64,000 bases of DNA, from positions 372,001-436,000 of the forward strand of contig JALLLT010000008.1 in NCBI GenBank assembly GCA_025266875.1. Direction: 5' to 3'. The translations under genes were made by a program, and so were the position numbers. Positions within the stretch are counted from its first letter, which is position 1, and each line of letters begins with the position of its first letter. Source of the DNA: Fennellomyces sp. T-0311 (lineage: Eukaryota; Mucoromycota; Mucoromycetes; Mucorales; Lichtheimiaceae). Below the pieces are notes generated by a model that saw nothing but the letters and a program-made list of their open reading frames with translations, did no database searches and was not told the DNA's origin. Below, in pieces: positions 47,826 to 57,560 of this stretch.

Positions 47826-48571
47826 ATGTGATATTTTCAAATAAGATCAGACGTGCAAGTGCAAGACCGAATTAAAGATGTTTATTTTGAATACAAACTA
47901 CTTAGATATTTATATTTTTAAAGTGGTCAGAATGAACACTTCTTAGCAATATTCTAAATCTATGTTTAGATGGCGATATAAGATGAGTGTTGTATCCTAC
48001 ACCTTTCCACAGAGGATGCCTTCTTGTTTCAGTCTCAGACACATCCATTCTATTTATTCTTTCAACGGCATCAACCGTATGTTATCCATTAGTCCAGTTT
48101 CTGCCAACATCTGTCCGAAACCACTTTGACCTAGATTAGGACATCAAAGGACTTATCAAGTTTACCTGAAAAATGGATAAGTTACTTAACAGGATGCTCG
48201 TCCTATACCACTGTCTAAACATGGATTTGGAACATCACCAAGAAGTGTTCATCCTGACTGCTTCAACAATATAAATATCTGAGTAGTTTATCATCAATAA
48301 AAACATCTTTAATTCAGTCTCGCACTTTCACGTCTGATCTTATTTGAAAATATCACAATGAGCATCCTGTTAAGTATCTTATCCATGTTTCGGGTAAACT
48401 CGATGAGTCCTTTGATGTCCTAATCTAGATTAAAGTGGTTTCAGACAAATGTTGGCAGAAACTGGACCAATGGATGACGTATGGTTGGTGCTGTTGAAAG
48501 AACGAATAGAATGGATGTGTCTGAGACTGAAACAAGAAGGCATTCTCTGTGGGAAGGTGTAGGATATGACA
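47826..48571. mobile_element. Interleaved inverted-repeat (foldback) element
   Basis: 746 bases flanked by CAAC. Four blocks are visible: A (47827-47987), B (47988-48196), an inverted A (48197-48357) and an inverted B (48358-48571). A starts TGTGATATTTTCAAATAAG and its inverse ends CTTATTTGAAAATATCACA. B starts TGTTGTATCCTACACC and its inverse ends GGTGTAGGATATGACA. There are no open frames. It is inserted in the left arm of the surrounding inverted repeat. Confidence 0.75.
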
Positions 48572-48608
48572 CAACGTGTTACTTTAATTTTTCGATCTAC
48601 AGCCACAT

Positions 48609-48941
48609 TGTGGTGTCCAAGGACTAAGTCCGATAAAGAAGTCCAAATCGAGAATACGTCACCTACGTGTTACCAAATTTGTTAGCGTCGATCTGTCAAT
48701 ACTCCGTTACTTCAATCGTACTAAAAGACACTAAGAGACACTAAGAAGTACTAAGAGGTACTAAGAGAAAGACTAAGAGAATTTATGATGCAAATCTGTC
48801 ATATGAATCGAAGGAAGCGATCGAGTATAAAAGAACCATCGTAATAATAGAAAGCAAGTTGTTCTGATTTTCAGAAATAAATCTGTGTCTCAAAGGATTC
48901 GTCTTTATTGCCTCACCTTACTATTTATCAACCCCACAACA
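48609..48941 (+). repeat. 5' LTR of the Ty3 element
   Basis: Runs TGTGGTGTCC to CCCACAACA. It contains a run of about six ACTAAGAG-type 10-12-base units near 48720-48780 and a TATA box (GAGTATAAAAG near 48824). The internal region begins with a pyrimidine tract; no TGG-type tRNA primer site is seen directly after the LTR. Confidence 0.93.
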
Positions 48942-49011
48942 CATTTTTTTCCTTTGAACTCACGCCAACAACTTACCTATTACCAAGAGCCCCATCGACA
49001 AGACCACGAAG

Positions 49012-52000
49012 ATGACCGAGGAAGACCGTCAGGATCCAAGCGGAAGCCAGTCTGAAACCAAGAAGGTTATCGCAGAAGGCGACCAAATGGATATCGACAT
49101 CGAGAACCTGTCCCTCCAAGATGCACCCCATACGAAGTCTCTTATTACTTTCCGTGGTTTGCAAGAATCGTTTGAAGCTGCCGACGCCGCGTATCAAGAA
49201 GCCGTTGGTGAGAAGAAGGCCGCCGATGTCCAAGCCAAGCTGCTCCAAGACTTAATGTTGGCCAAGAAGAACGTTGCGGATTACCGAGGTGTCTGCAGAG
49301 AGAGGTTTCCCCTGTGCCACGAGTTCATGACTCACCAAGAGCTCGCCGCCATCAATGCCGCCAATGCCAAGATTGAGGCTGACAACCTGAGCCACTTTGT
49401 GCCGAAGGACCTCCCTGCACTCCAGATCGTTGGTTCCGAACCATGGCATCCAAGCAAGGCCACGCACATCTCGACTGAAAGGTTTTTGAACAAGTTTGAG
49501 GCCGAAGTCCGATCTGCCAATTTCGAGGTGGAAAAGACGTGGGCAAGATTGTTGCCTAAGTGCCTGAATGACGTTCAGTCCATTTGGTTGGATGGTGAAC
49601 TACAAGAAAACCTGGACATTACCTGGGAAGAGCTCCGTGCCAAGATTGTTGACCAGTACGACACGCCCGAGCAACAGCTCAAGACAATGGAATCCGTGTT
49701 GCACATGCGCCAGCGACGCACCGAGAAGGTTTCGCAGTACGTGCGTAAGTTCCATCAACGCTGTATTGAGTCTGGTCTCGACAAGTTTCCCCGGATCATG
49801 AATGTTGCTTTGCTGTCCTCCCTGGAAAACAAGAACGACGTGTACGCCCTGGCCTCTACCAAGTTCGGCAAAGATTTGCTGAAGGTGTCCTTGCAGGACA
49901 TGGTGACTTATGTTGCAAGTTTGCAGCTAAACTCGCCCGAGAGCAGCAAGAGACAGAGAGAAGAAGAGCATGGCCACTCAGCCAATCGTCGTCCCCGTGT
50001 GTTTGCCCCAGGCACAGCCGCATCTATGCACAATCCTGCAAACCAGCAGCGCCGAGAGTATGACCCGAATACGTGCAAGTATTGCCGTGGTCCTAGACAA
50101 CCGGGTCACCGTTGTGACGCGTACAAGAGAGCGAAGGGTTTGCCCCTTACACCCGCTGCAAGCAGCAGCAACAACAGAACGAGCCGAGCAGCTCACAGAG
50201 TGGTGGATACGTCTACCGAAGATATTTTGCCTTGTAAGTTGCAAACTACAGAGAAGAAAGATGAGATCACTGACCAAGAGGATGAAACACGAACTTTCGT
50301 TACCATAGGAGGTCGCCGCCTGGTTGCCCTGGTAGACGGAGGCGCTACGTTTAGTGCAATAGATTACAATTTTTGTAATAAAGAGAATATTCGTGTGTTG
50401 CCTACAACTGGTCATATTTCGCTTGCAAGTGTAGATAAGAAGAGCAAAAGAATGGGTATTACAGAGCCTTTAGAGATATGGCACAACAACAGAAGTGTAA
50501 AATACCAATTCGAAGTTATGAGAATAACAAGAAGCCACCCAGCGAGCATTGGAAAAGATCTGTTTAACGATTTGGGTATTGGCTATACTGGACTTGCTTC
50601 GACTTGGAAAGACGCGTTGAAAGAAGAAAGAGAACCAGAAATAGATGATTCCGTCATTCCAAATGAGTCACCTGCGGGAACTGAGCAAGAGCAAGCCACA
50701 TTTTTCAGGTTAATCAAATCCAATCTTGAGAAAAACGCCCTTGTTGACAAAACAGAGCTCTGTCCGTTGCCAGAAGCACTCGTTTCCATCCCAACACCAG
50801 AAGGTGTTGTATGTCATCGCAAGCAGTACAACATTCCGGAAAAAGCGAAACCAGCAGTCCAAGAACAGATTCAGAAATGGCTGGAAGATAAAACCATCGT
50901 CGAAATTCCTCCTGAGGAAGACAATCGTTGGAACAACCCACTCACTGTTGCTAAGAAGCGCGATGAAGACGGGAATTTTACCAAATTTAGAATTTGCTTG
51001 GACGTTAGACAAGTCAATCAGTACCAGAAGAACGATAAGTACCCTATACCGTCTTGTCAGGAAATATTCGATAGACTTGCGGGTTCGAGTGTCTTTACGA
51101 AGCTAGATTTAGCACTCGCGTTCACAAGATTCCCGATTCGGAAGGAGCACAGACACAAACTCGCATTCACAGGACCAGATTCCAAGAGATACATGCACCG
51201 TGGATCATGTTTTGGATTGGTATTCCTGAGTGCACGCTTTCAGAGAACGATGTTCAAAATCTTGGGAGATTTACCCTGGGTTACGATCTTCGTAGATGAT
51301 ATCCTGGTACACTCAAAGAATATTAGAGAGCATGCTTACCACGTGTCGACCGTGATCGATCGTTTAACAGCTGCAAATTTAATCCTACAGCCAAAGAAGT
51401 GCTACTTCATGCAGAAAAGTGTATATCTATTGGGATTCCGGATTGATCAGAATGGTCATTCCTTGGACAGAAGACGCGTTATCAATGCTCAGAGCTGGCC
51501 AGTACCGCGTACTGCCAAAGAGGTGATGTCCTACCTAGGCTTCATCAATTATTTCCGCCAGCACATCCCATATATCTCAGATATCACTAGTCCACTAGAT
51601 GAGTTAAGATACTCAACCGATGTTACAGGTCAATGGACACAGAGACATCAAGATGCTTTTGAGAAACTCAAGCACGCATTATTTTCTGCCCCTATTCTCA
51701 GCTTTCCAGATATGACGAAACGATTTCATGTCGCTACAGATGCTTCCAATGTAGGCATTTCCGCTGTCTTGTACCAGAAGTACGACAACAAGAAGCACAT
51801 TATTTCGTTCATGGCCAGAGCCTTGACCAAATCAGAGAGATCATATATCGTCACAAAGAAGGAGCTGAGTGCAGTTATCTTTGCTTTCAAGAAGTTCCAT
51901 AAATATTTATGGGGTAATGAGTTTACGCTTTACACAGATCATAAAGCTCTCATTTACATCCACAAGCAGAAGCAATTGAATCACATGCTGACCAATTGGT

Positions 52001-53562
52001 ATGACATCTTATTTGATTATGATTTCGAGGTTGTACACATTCCCGGCAAACAGAATGGTCTACCCGACAGTTTATCCCGTCTCTTTCACGAAGGAGCAGA
52101 TGACTCTTCAGAGGGGGGAAATGCCCTTACAGAGCATACAGAAGAAGAAGAGTCCACAGATGGATACAACAGAGCCGCCTCAATAGAAGAAAATACAATC
52201 GAACCGCCAACGTTAGAAAGAAAAGAATTGCTAGAGAAAGCACATTTGTTTGGTCACTTTGGTGCAAATGCCGTAGTACAAGCACTACACAATAATGGTT
52301 TACATTGGCCGAACATAAAGAAAGATGCGGTAGATTTGGTCATGTCCTGCCAAGAGTGCCAAAAGTTCAATATTGCGCAAAAAGGATTTCATCCTTTAAA
52401 GTCGATCACAGCAGATGAGCCGTTTGATCATCTTGCAATCGATTTGGCGACGTTTGACAAGTCTAGATCGGGTAACAGATACCTGATGGTCATGGTAGAT
52501 ATTGCAACCAGATTTTGCATTCTCAGACCGCTGCCGGATAAAACAGCAGAGACCATAGTGAAGACACTGGTTCAGATTTTCTGCGACTTTGGTTTACCAA
52601 AAGTACTCCAATCAGATAACGGCACTGAGTTCGTGAATGATCTGATGAAAAGATTCGCCAGACACTCCGGATTTGAACACAGACTAGTCGTGCCATATCA
52701 CCCTCGCGCAAATGGTACCGCAGAAAGACATGTACAGAAGGCGTCAATCGTCATCAAGAAAATGGTCAAAGGAGCGACGTTAGATTGGGACAAAGTAGTA
52801 CCATCTGTACAACTAGCGATCAACGCAAATGTTTCCACACGTCACAACACTCCGCCATTCTCGCTAATGTTTGCAAGAAAGTTAAATGACTTTAAAGACT
52901 ACAGAGAAGATCCAGATGTCGAACCAATCAGTGGAGAAGAAATACAGAAGAGAATCAAATATATGAAAGAAATCGTATTCCCGGCCATATCAGAAAGAAC
53001 AAAAGCTGTCACAAAGAGACAAGAAGAATCCTTCAACAAAACGCACAGAATCGTAGAGTACAAATCAGGAGATTATGTTATGGTTAGAGTGCCAGAAGTA
53101 ACTGGAAAAATGGATCCACGTTATAAAGGCCCATATAAAGTAATCAGCCGTACTCGAGGAGGATCATATTCCTTAGAAGATTATGAAGGAAAACTAGCCG
53201 GTAGAAACTTTTCACCCGAGCAAATGAAACCAGTACAAAAGGTTGAAGAGATACCAGTAGACGAAATCTACGACGTAGAGAATATTGTAGATCACAAAGA
53301 ACACAACGGTAATTTCTTATACCGAGTTAGATGGACCGGTTATGATGAGAACGATGATACATGGGAACCGCCACAGAACTTTGGCGATCCAACGTTCATT
53401 ACCAAGTACTGGAAGAGAAGAGGATTAGACCCTAACAATCAGACGCAAAAGGACAACGTAAAGAGGACCACTACACAGAAGAAGAGAAAACGCCAACAGA
53501 ATAATCAGAGCATCAAGAAGAGAAAGTATAACTTTCGCAATAAGAAAAATATCAAAGCATAA
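49012..53562 (+). CDS. Ty3 Gag-Pol polyprotein with integrase chromodomain
   Basis: A single 1516-residue frame without stop or shift between gag and pol, as in Tf1-like elements. In order: a Gag capsid region (about 160-310), a cysteine/histidine knuckle (CKYCRGPRQPGHRC, near 355), and a protease (LVDGGATFSAID, Asp442). Then reverse transcriptase with TKLDLALAF and FVDDIL (about 760), and RNase H (ATDASNVGISAVLYQ). The integrase has an HHCC zinc region (HLFGHFGA...CQECQKF) and a DDE core at D1144, D1202, E1238 (D-x35-E). A C-terminal chromodomain (YRVRWTGYDENDDTWEP, about 1430-1460) should target insertion to marked chromatin. The protease active site reads DGG rather than the usual DSG/DTG. 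All other catalytic residues seen are intact. Confidence 0.95.
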   Translation: MTEEDRQDPSGSQSETKKVIAEGDQMDIDIENLSLQDAPHTKSLITFRGLQESFEAADAAYQEAVGEKKAADVQAKLLQDLMLAKKNVADYRGVCRERFPLCHEFMTHQELAAINAANAKIEADNLSHFVPKDLPALQIVGSEPWHPSKATHISTERFLNKFEAEVRSANFEVEKTWARLLPKCLNDVQSIWLDGELQENLDITWEELRAKIVDQYDTPEQQLKTMESVLHMRQRRTEKVSQYVRKFHQRCIESGLDKFPRIMNVALLSSLENKNDVYALASTKFGKDLLKVSLQDMVTYVASLQLNSPESSKRQREEEHGHSANRRPRVFAPGTAASMHNPANQQRREYDPNTCKYCRGPRQPGHRCDAYKRAKGLPLTPAASSSNNRTSRAAHRVVDTSTEDILPCKLQTTEKKDEITDQEDETRTFVTIGGRRLVALVDGGATFSAIDYNFCNKENIRVLPTTGHISLASVDKKSKRMGITEPLEIWHNNRSVKYQFEVMRITRSHPASIGKDLFNDLGIGYTGLASTWKDALKEEREPEIDDSVIPNESPAGTEQEQATFFRLIKSNLEKNALVDKTELCPLPEALVSIPTPEGVVCHRKQYNIPEKAKPAVQEQIQKWLEDKTIVEIPPEEDNRWNNPLTVAKKRDEDGNFTKFRICLDVRQVNQYQKNDKYPIPSCQEIFDRLAGSSVFTKLDLALAFTRFPIRKEHRHKLAFTGPDSKRYMHRGSCFGLVFLSARFQRTMFKILGDLPWVTIFVDDILVHSKNIREHAYHVSTVIDRLTAANLILQPKKCYFMQKSVYLLGFRIDQNGHSLDRRRVINAQSWPVPRTAKEVMSYLGFINYFRQHIPYISDITSPLDELRYSTDVTGQWTQRHQDAFEKLKHALFSAPILSFPDMTKRFHVATDASNVGISAVLYQKYDNKKHIISFMARALTKSERSYIVTKKELSAVIFAFKKFHKYLWGNEFTLYTDHKALIYIHKQKQLNHMLTNWYDILFDYDFEVVHIPGKQNGLPDSLSRLFHEGADDSSEGGNALTEHTEEEESTDGYNRAASIEENTIEPPTLERKELLEKAHLFGHFGANAVVQALHNNGLHWPNIKKDAVDLVMSCQECQKFNIAQKGFHPLKSITADEPFDHLAIDLATFDKSRSGNRYLMVMVDIATRFCILRPLPDKTAETIVKTLVQIFCDFGLPKVLQSDNGTEFVNDLMKRFARHSGFEHRLVVPYHPRANGTAERHVQKASIVIKKMVKGATLDWDKVVPSVQLAINANVSTRHNTPPFSLMFARKLNDFKDYREDPDVEPISGEEIQKRIKYMKEIVFPAISERTKAVTKRQEESFNKTHRIVEYKSGDYVMVRVPEVTGKMDPRYKGPYKVISRTRGGSYSLEDYEGKLAGRNFSPEQMKPVQKVEEIPVDEIYDVENIVDHKEHNGNFLYRVRWTGYDENDDTWEPPQNFGDPTFITKYWKRRGLDPNNQTQKDNVKRTTTQKKRKRQQNNQSIKKRKYNFRNKKNIKA

Positions 53563-53603
53563 ATACTTCTCTAACGGCATAAAAAGAGCCTGGAGGGGGC
53601 AAA

Positions 53604-53936
53604 TGTGGTGTCCAAGGACTAAGTCCGATAAAGAAGTCCAAATCGAGAATACGTCACCTACGTGTTACCAAATTTGTTAGCGTCGATCTGTCAATACTCC
53701 GTTACTTCGATCGTACTAAAAGACACTAAGAGACACTAAGAAGTACTAAGAGGTACTAAGAGAAAGACTAAGAGAATTTATGATGCAAATCTGTCATATG
53801 AATCGAAGGAAGCGATCGAGTATAAAAGAACCATCGTAATAATAGAAAGCAAGTTGTTCTGATTTTCAGAAATAAATCTGTGTCTCAAAGGATTCGTCTT
53901 TATTGCCTCACCTTACTATTTATCAACCCCACAACA
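53604..53936 (+). repeat. 3' LTR of the Ty3 element
   Basis: 333 bases, the same as the 5' LTR except a G for A in TTACTTCGATCG. Its right edge abuts CACAT, the second copy of the target site. Confidence 0.93.
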
Positions 53937-54660
53937 CACACATCTCTGTCTTGACATGCATTCATCATAATAACCTTGCCTATCTTAGTGAAACCCACAT
54001 TACCCTGGTTACCACAGCAGTTCATGTGCCTTACAACCATGTCAAAGATCCAACCCCTTGAGAATAAGCTTTTATTATTTAAAGTGATGACTCAACATAC
54101 AAAATAAATCAGTTATCACTTGAGTTTCATCACTTACCTGCCTCCATCTATTGTTAAATATTTGTTGTATCCAACATGAACATAATCACTGATCAGTATC
54201 TCGGAACAGTTATCTCTCACTTTTCTTTTTGGTAAAACTCACTCATGTAGACATATCTTTCATATCTGGCATATTGTTATAGACGTTATCATGAGCGCGT
54301 GTCAACAGCTATCACTTAGCTTATTATTATCCGTTATGGACTGTGTGATATTCAACAGTAGTAAAAGACAGGTAAGTGATGAGACTCAAGTAATGACTAA
54401 TTTATTTCGTATATTGAATCATCACTTTAAATAATAAAAGCTTATTCTCGAGGGGTTGGATCATTGACATGGTTGTAAGGCACATGAACCGCTGTGGTAA
54501 CTAGGGTTATGAGGGTTTCACTAAGATAGGCAAGGTTATTACGATAAACGCATGTCAAGACAGGGATTTGGCTGTAGATCGGAAAATTAAAGTAACCCGT
54601 TGTCAATAAGCAAACAAGGGTAAATGATGCATAAGCCATAATCATGTTGTGGATACAACA

Positions 54661-54895
54661 GACCAGCTCCATAACAATAGACATCACTCGTTTCTGAATA
54701 ACACCTCAACATGACATACATAATGAATATACAGGTATAATCATAATATGACCTTGGATAACATTGGTAATAGAAAGTCCCATCCATGATAAGCATTTAA
54801 TATAAATAGAGCGATCTCTTCATCAATAAACTACAGTTTTCTAAGTCTCGTTGACTTCTGTTGTCCCTTTTTGATACTCGCTACTTCGCTCTTAT
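54661..54895. other. Possible LTR remnant between the inverted repeat and Tc1 relic
   Basis: This contains a TATA-like TATAAATAGAG near 54800 and ends in a transcript-leader-like CT-rich sequence just where the Tc1 frame is cut off, so it may be an LTR that truncated Tc1. The limits are uncertain. Confidence 0.3.
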
Positions 54896-56069
54896 CTCAC
54901 CATAAACACCAAAGGTCCGACGCCTCCAGACCAAAAACAGGCCCACACCATCGCTGATCCCTTGCCGAACTTGTAGGTGGGAACAATATGGCTTGCATTG
55001 TAGCATTCACCTTGTCGTCTGATGACACGAGCTCCTCCATCGTTGCCGCGAACTGTGAATCTGGACTTGTTAGACCAGATGTGGTATCGCTCAATTGGAA
55101 AGCTTCAAATGACGAGACCAAAAATAAGATAATGTTTTATTGAAGAGAACTACTCTCTATTTATAATGATGATGAGTCGGGACGGAGAAGGTGAATGCTT
55201 TTCTATCAGTGCCGAATCCGTGTTATCGCCGTAATCCCTAATGACCATACTGCCTTATTACGAAGGAGCGGATAATCATGCAGAGACTGAGTTAACGTGA
55301 ATGGTCCTTCTTGAAGTCTGAACCCAGATCAAGGTCTTACTGACACACAAGCCAGTGAACAGGCCAATAGATAACTGTGCAGTTGTTGATGTCGAAATAA
55401 AGGAACGGATGTAACAAAGGCTGAGATGGAAAGGTCTGTAGACAATGGATGACTGGTATGTCAGGATACGACACCAGATTACATTGCTCCACTCTTGCAT
55501 TGTCCAATTCTTGTGTATTTTAGCCTAAGCAAGCCATCGAGCGATATGACGACGGGTCAATGCTGGCTTCCGGGCAGGTACATATGATCCAAAGCCGCCC
55601 TTATGCAGATACTTAATTACCGTGTCTTTACAGACATAGACAACGGCATATTCAAGCATCGCCTGATGGAATGAGTATGGTTCCATTGGATTTCGTTTTG
55701 CACTAAGTACGAGAGCAATTCGATCACTATGGGTCAATTTTTCCGGTCTTCCGCTCCTGGGCATATTCTTGAGAGTTCCAGTTTTCTTCCACTTCTTGAT
55801 CACGCTATTGATAGTTTCACGCTTTTGCAATGTTCTGCGTACAATTTCGCAGACTTTTATTCCGGCCTGTTTCATGCCAATTATTTGGGTTTTTTCGGCC
55901 TCTGAAAGCTCTTGACGTTTCTTTAGTGTGCTGTTCGTGGTATCTTGAAGTGTCATTGTGAGTTAAAAGAAGAAAAAGTGTAAAAAATGCATAAATGGGA
56001 AGTGTTGTGTTTATATCTTTCCTTCCAAATTTGGAAATGGTGAGCACTTTTTCTGTGTGAGTGTATACT
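54896..56069 (-). pseudogene. Tc1/mariner transposase relic split by a solo LTR
   Basis: The transposase starts at 55956 with a paired helix-turn-helix N-terminus (RQELSEAEKTQIIGMKQAGI; MPRSGRPEKLTHSDRIALVL), followed by PALTRRHIARWLA. A TAG then interrupts. Sequence resumes as KNWTMQEWSNVIW, which is cut by the family A LTR at 55080-55473. Beyond it comes SNKSRFTVRG and GSAMVWACFWSGGVGPLVFM. The family's first catalytic Asp (WSDES) is Asn here, and the rest of the DDE domain is missing beyond 54896. The 5' end of the element near 56069 borders a TA site. It is a dead copy. Confidence 0.85.
55080..55473 (+). mobile_element. Solo LTR, family A, copy 2
   Basis: 394 bases, TGTGGTATCG to GGATACGACA, with a perfect CCAGA duplication on both sides, inserted into the Tc1 transposase coding sequence. 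Almost identical to the 30.7 kb copy. Confidence 0.93.
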
Positions 56070-56358
56070 GTTGATGGGTTCGGGACGAAGAAGGCGAGTG
56101 CCTTGTCTAATAAGCTTGTGATCCATGTTATTGCCGACTTTCATATGACCTTGCCTTATAGATGAAGGAGCCGAAGAACAAATGGAACCAAGTTAAAGGA
56201 GTTGCCTTACAATCGGTAAACCCGAATCAAGGTTGCACATAAGAGCAAATAAGGCAATCGATAATTGTACGGTTGTTGATGTCGTAATGACAGCGGATAT
56301 AGCATAAAGAAGGAAAAGCATGTAACCATGGATGATAGTGTATGTCGGGAATACGACA
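56070..56358 (+). mobile_element. Diverged family A LTR fragment
   Basis: It follows the order of the family A LTR (GGGTTCGGGACGAAGAAGGCGA near the start; CGGTTGTTGATGTCG; final GGGAATACGACA) but with many changes and indels, and lacks the first part. The Tc1 element sits at its left edge across a TA. Confidence 0.6.
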
Positions 56359-56394
56359 TCGTGTAAATATCATGCTTGTACTTGCAGAATTCCA

Positions 56395-57245
56395 TTAGAT
56401 CAGTACTCATGTTTTATACAGATCGACGATACAAAGGAATTATTCAACATCACCCATGGATCAATTTTTATGTTCGAGCATTGTTGGAAGATCTTAAAAG
56501 AGCAGCCAAAGTATACTAACATGATTATCCAACAGGACGAAGCAACCAGAGCACGTGAGCATAGAAGTGCTGGTTCTTCCGGGAGCAGCAATGGTTCTAA
56601 TGATGATGCCCCAGTGAGCGACCAGGTCGCCGCAAACAGGAAAAGGGTCGCTTGGCGGTTAAGTGCCGCTCTGAAGAGTTGATTGACCGGGGGCGCAGCC
56701 ATACCAAGGCATTGACACGAAAGTGCATTGCCATAGAGACGGCAACTTATTGTGCCATTTTATCTAAAGATTGTGGTATCGCTCAATTGGAAGGCTTCAA
56801 TGACGAGACCAAAAATAAGGTTATGTTTTATTGAAGAAAACTACTCTCTATTTATAATGATGATGAGTCGGGACGGAGAAGATGAATACTTTTCTACCAG
56901 AGCCGAATCCGTGTTATCGCCTTAACCCCTAATGATCATACTGCCTTATTACGAAGGAGCGGATAATCATGCAGAGACTGAGTTAACGTGAATGGTCCTT
57001 CTTGAACTCTGAACCCAGATCAAGGTCTAACTGACGCACAAGCCAGTGAACGGGCCAATAGATAACTGTGCGGTTGTTGATGTCGAAATAAAGGAATGGA
57101 TGTAACAAAGGCTGAGATGGCAAGGTATGTAGACAATGGATGAGGTGTCTCGCCGGCTTTTTGAGAAGTTGAGACAAAATATTATTGGTAGATTGAGTAA
57201 AGATGAAGATGGAGTAACATATGAAGAGGAAGAGCAAGGAGAATA
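56395..57245 (+). pseudogene. Harbinger-associated accessory ORF (Myb/NAM-like) relic
   Basis: The plus strand gives FMFEHCWKILKEQPKY, a serine/asparagine-rich linker, then in a shifted frame RPGRRKQEKGRLA, a motif typical of the second (Myb/SANT-like) protein of PIF/Harbinger elements. After the family A LTR fragment at 56772-57143 the frame resumes as VSRRLFEKLRQNIIGRLSKD and ends near 57243. It lies tail-to-tail with the transposase gene. In such elements this protein helps transposase reach the nucleus and the DNA ends (family knowledge). It is broken here by a frameshift and the LTR. Confidence 0.5.
56772..57143 (+). mobile_element. Family A LTR, copy 3, truncated at its 3' end
   Basis: Starts TGTGGTATCG like the others but stops after GACAATGGATGA, lacking the last 20 or so bases. 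It carries more substitutions than copies 1 and 2. No target duplication can be shown because the right end is missing. Confidence 0.85.
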
Positions 57246-57560
57246 AACTTTTGTTGGTGCCACTGAGTTGTCGTGGCAGATTTTTTTTATAATTTTTTTC
57301 TTATATGTATATCAAATGACATAAAAGCAAAGAGCAAGAAAAAGGATGCCAAGCAACCAAGTATGAAAAAAAGAAAACAAACAAGCAAAGCACTACATTT
57401 GACCCTTCCCGTTTAAGCAAGGTTTTTTCTCTCCTTCAAGAGACCATGTATGTTCGGTCGGATCCTATTTCAACTGCAAATGCAACTGTGTATCGTAGAA
57501 ACGATTGTGCGTTTGAAGGAATTCACGAAGGGAAGCAGGTTCACTGCGTATCACCAGAGG

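Larger units (their letters stand above)
48609..53936 (+). mobile_element. Full-length Ty3-type LTR retrotransposon (chromovirus)
   Basis: A complete element: LTRs of 333 bases each, one long gag-pol frame, a polypurine tract just before the 3' LTR (GGAGGGGGCAAA), and the 5-base target duplication CACAT on both sides (48604-48608; 53937-53941). The LTRs differ at one position that I can see, so the insertion is recent and the element may be active. Confidence 0.95.
47765..54660. repeat. Long inverted-repeat element, invaded by other elements
   Basis: The left end TGTTGTATCCACAA and right end TTGTGGATACAACA are mirror images. After removing the two insertions at 47826-48571 and 48609-53936 (with their target duplications), the left arm continues to 54140 and pairs with the right arm 54369-54660 at roughly 85-90 percent by eye over about 290 bases. 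A spacer of about 230 bases separates the arms. No coding frame is visible. This is a foldback-type or non-autonomous terminal-inverted-repeat element. A partial copy flanks the LTR at 46320-46720. Confidence 0.7.

Noticed and set aside
48720..48780. ACTAAGAG tandem repeats as an independent minisatellite
   Set aside because: They occur in both LTRs of the Ty3 element at the same place, so they are part of the LTR.
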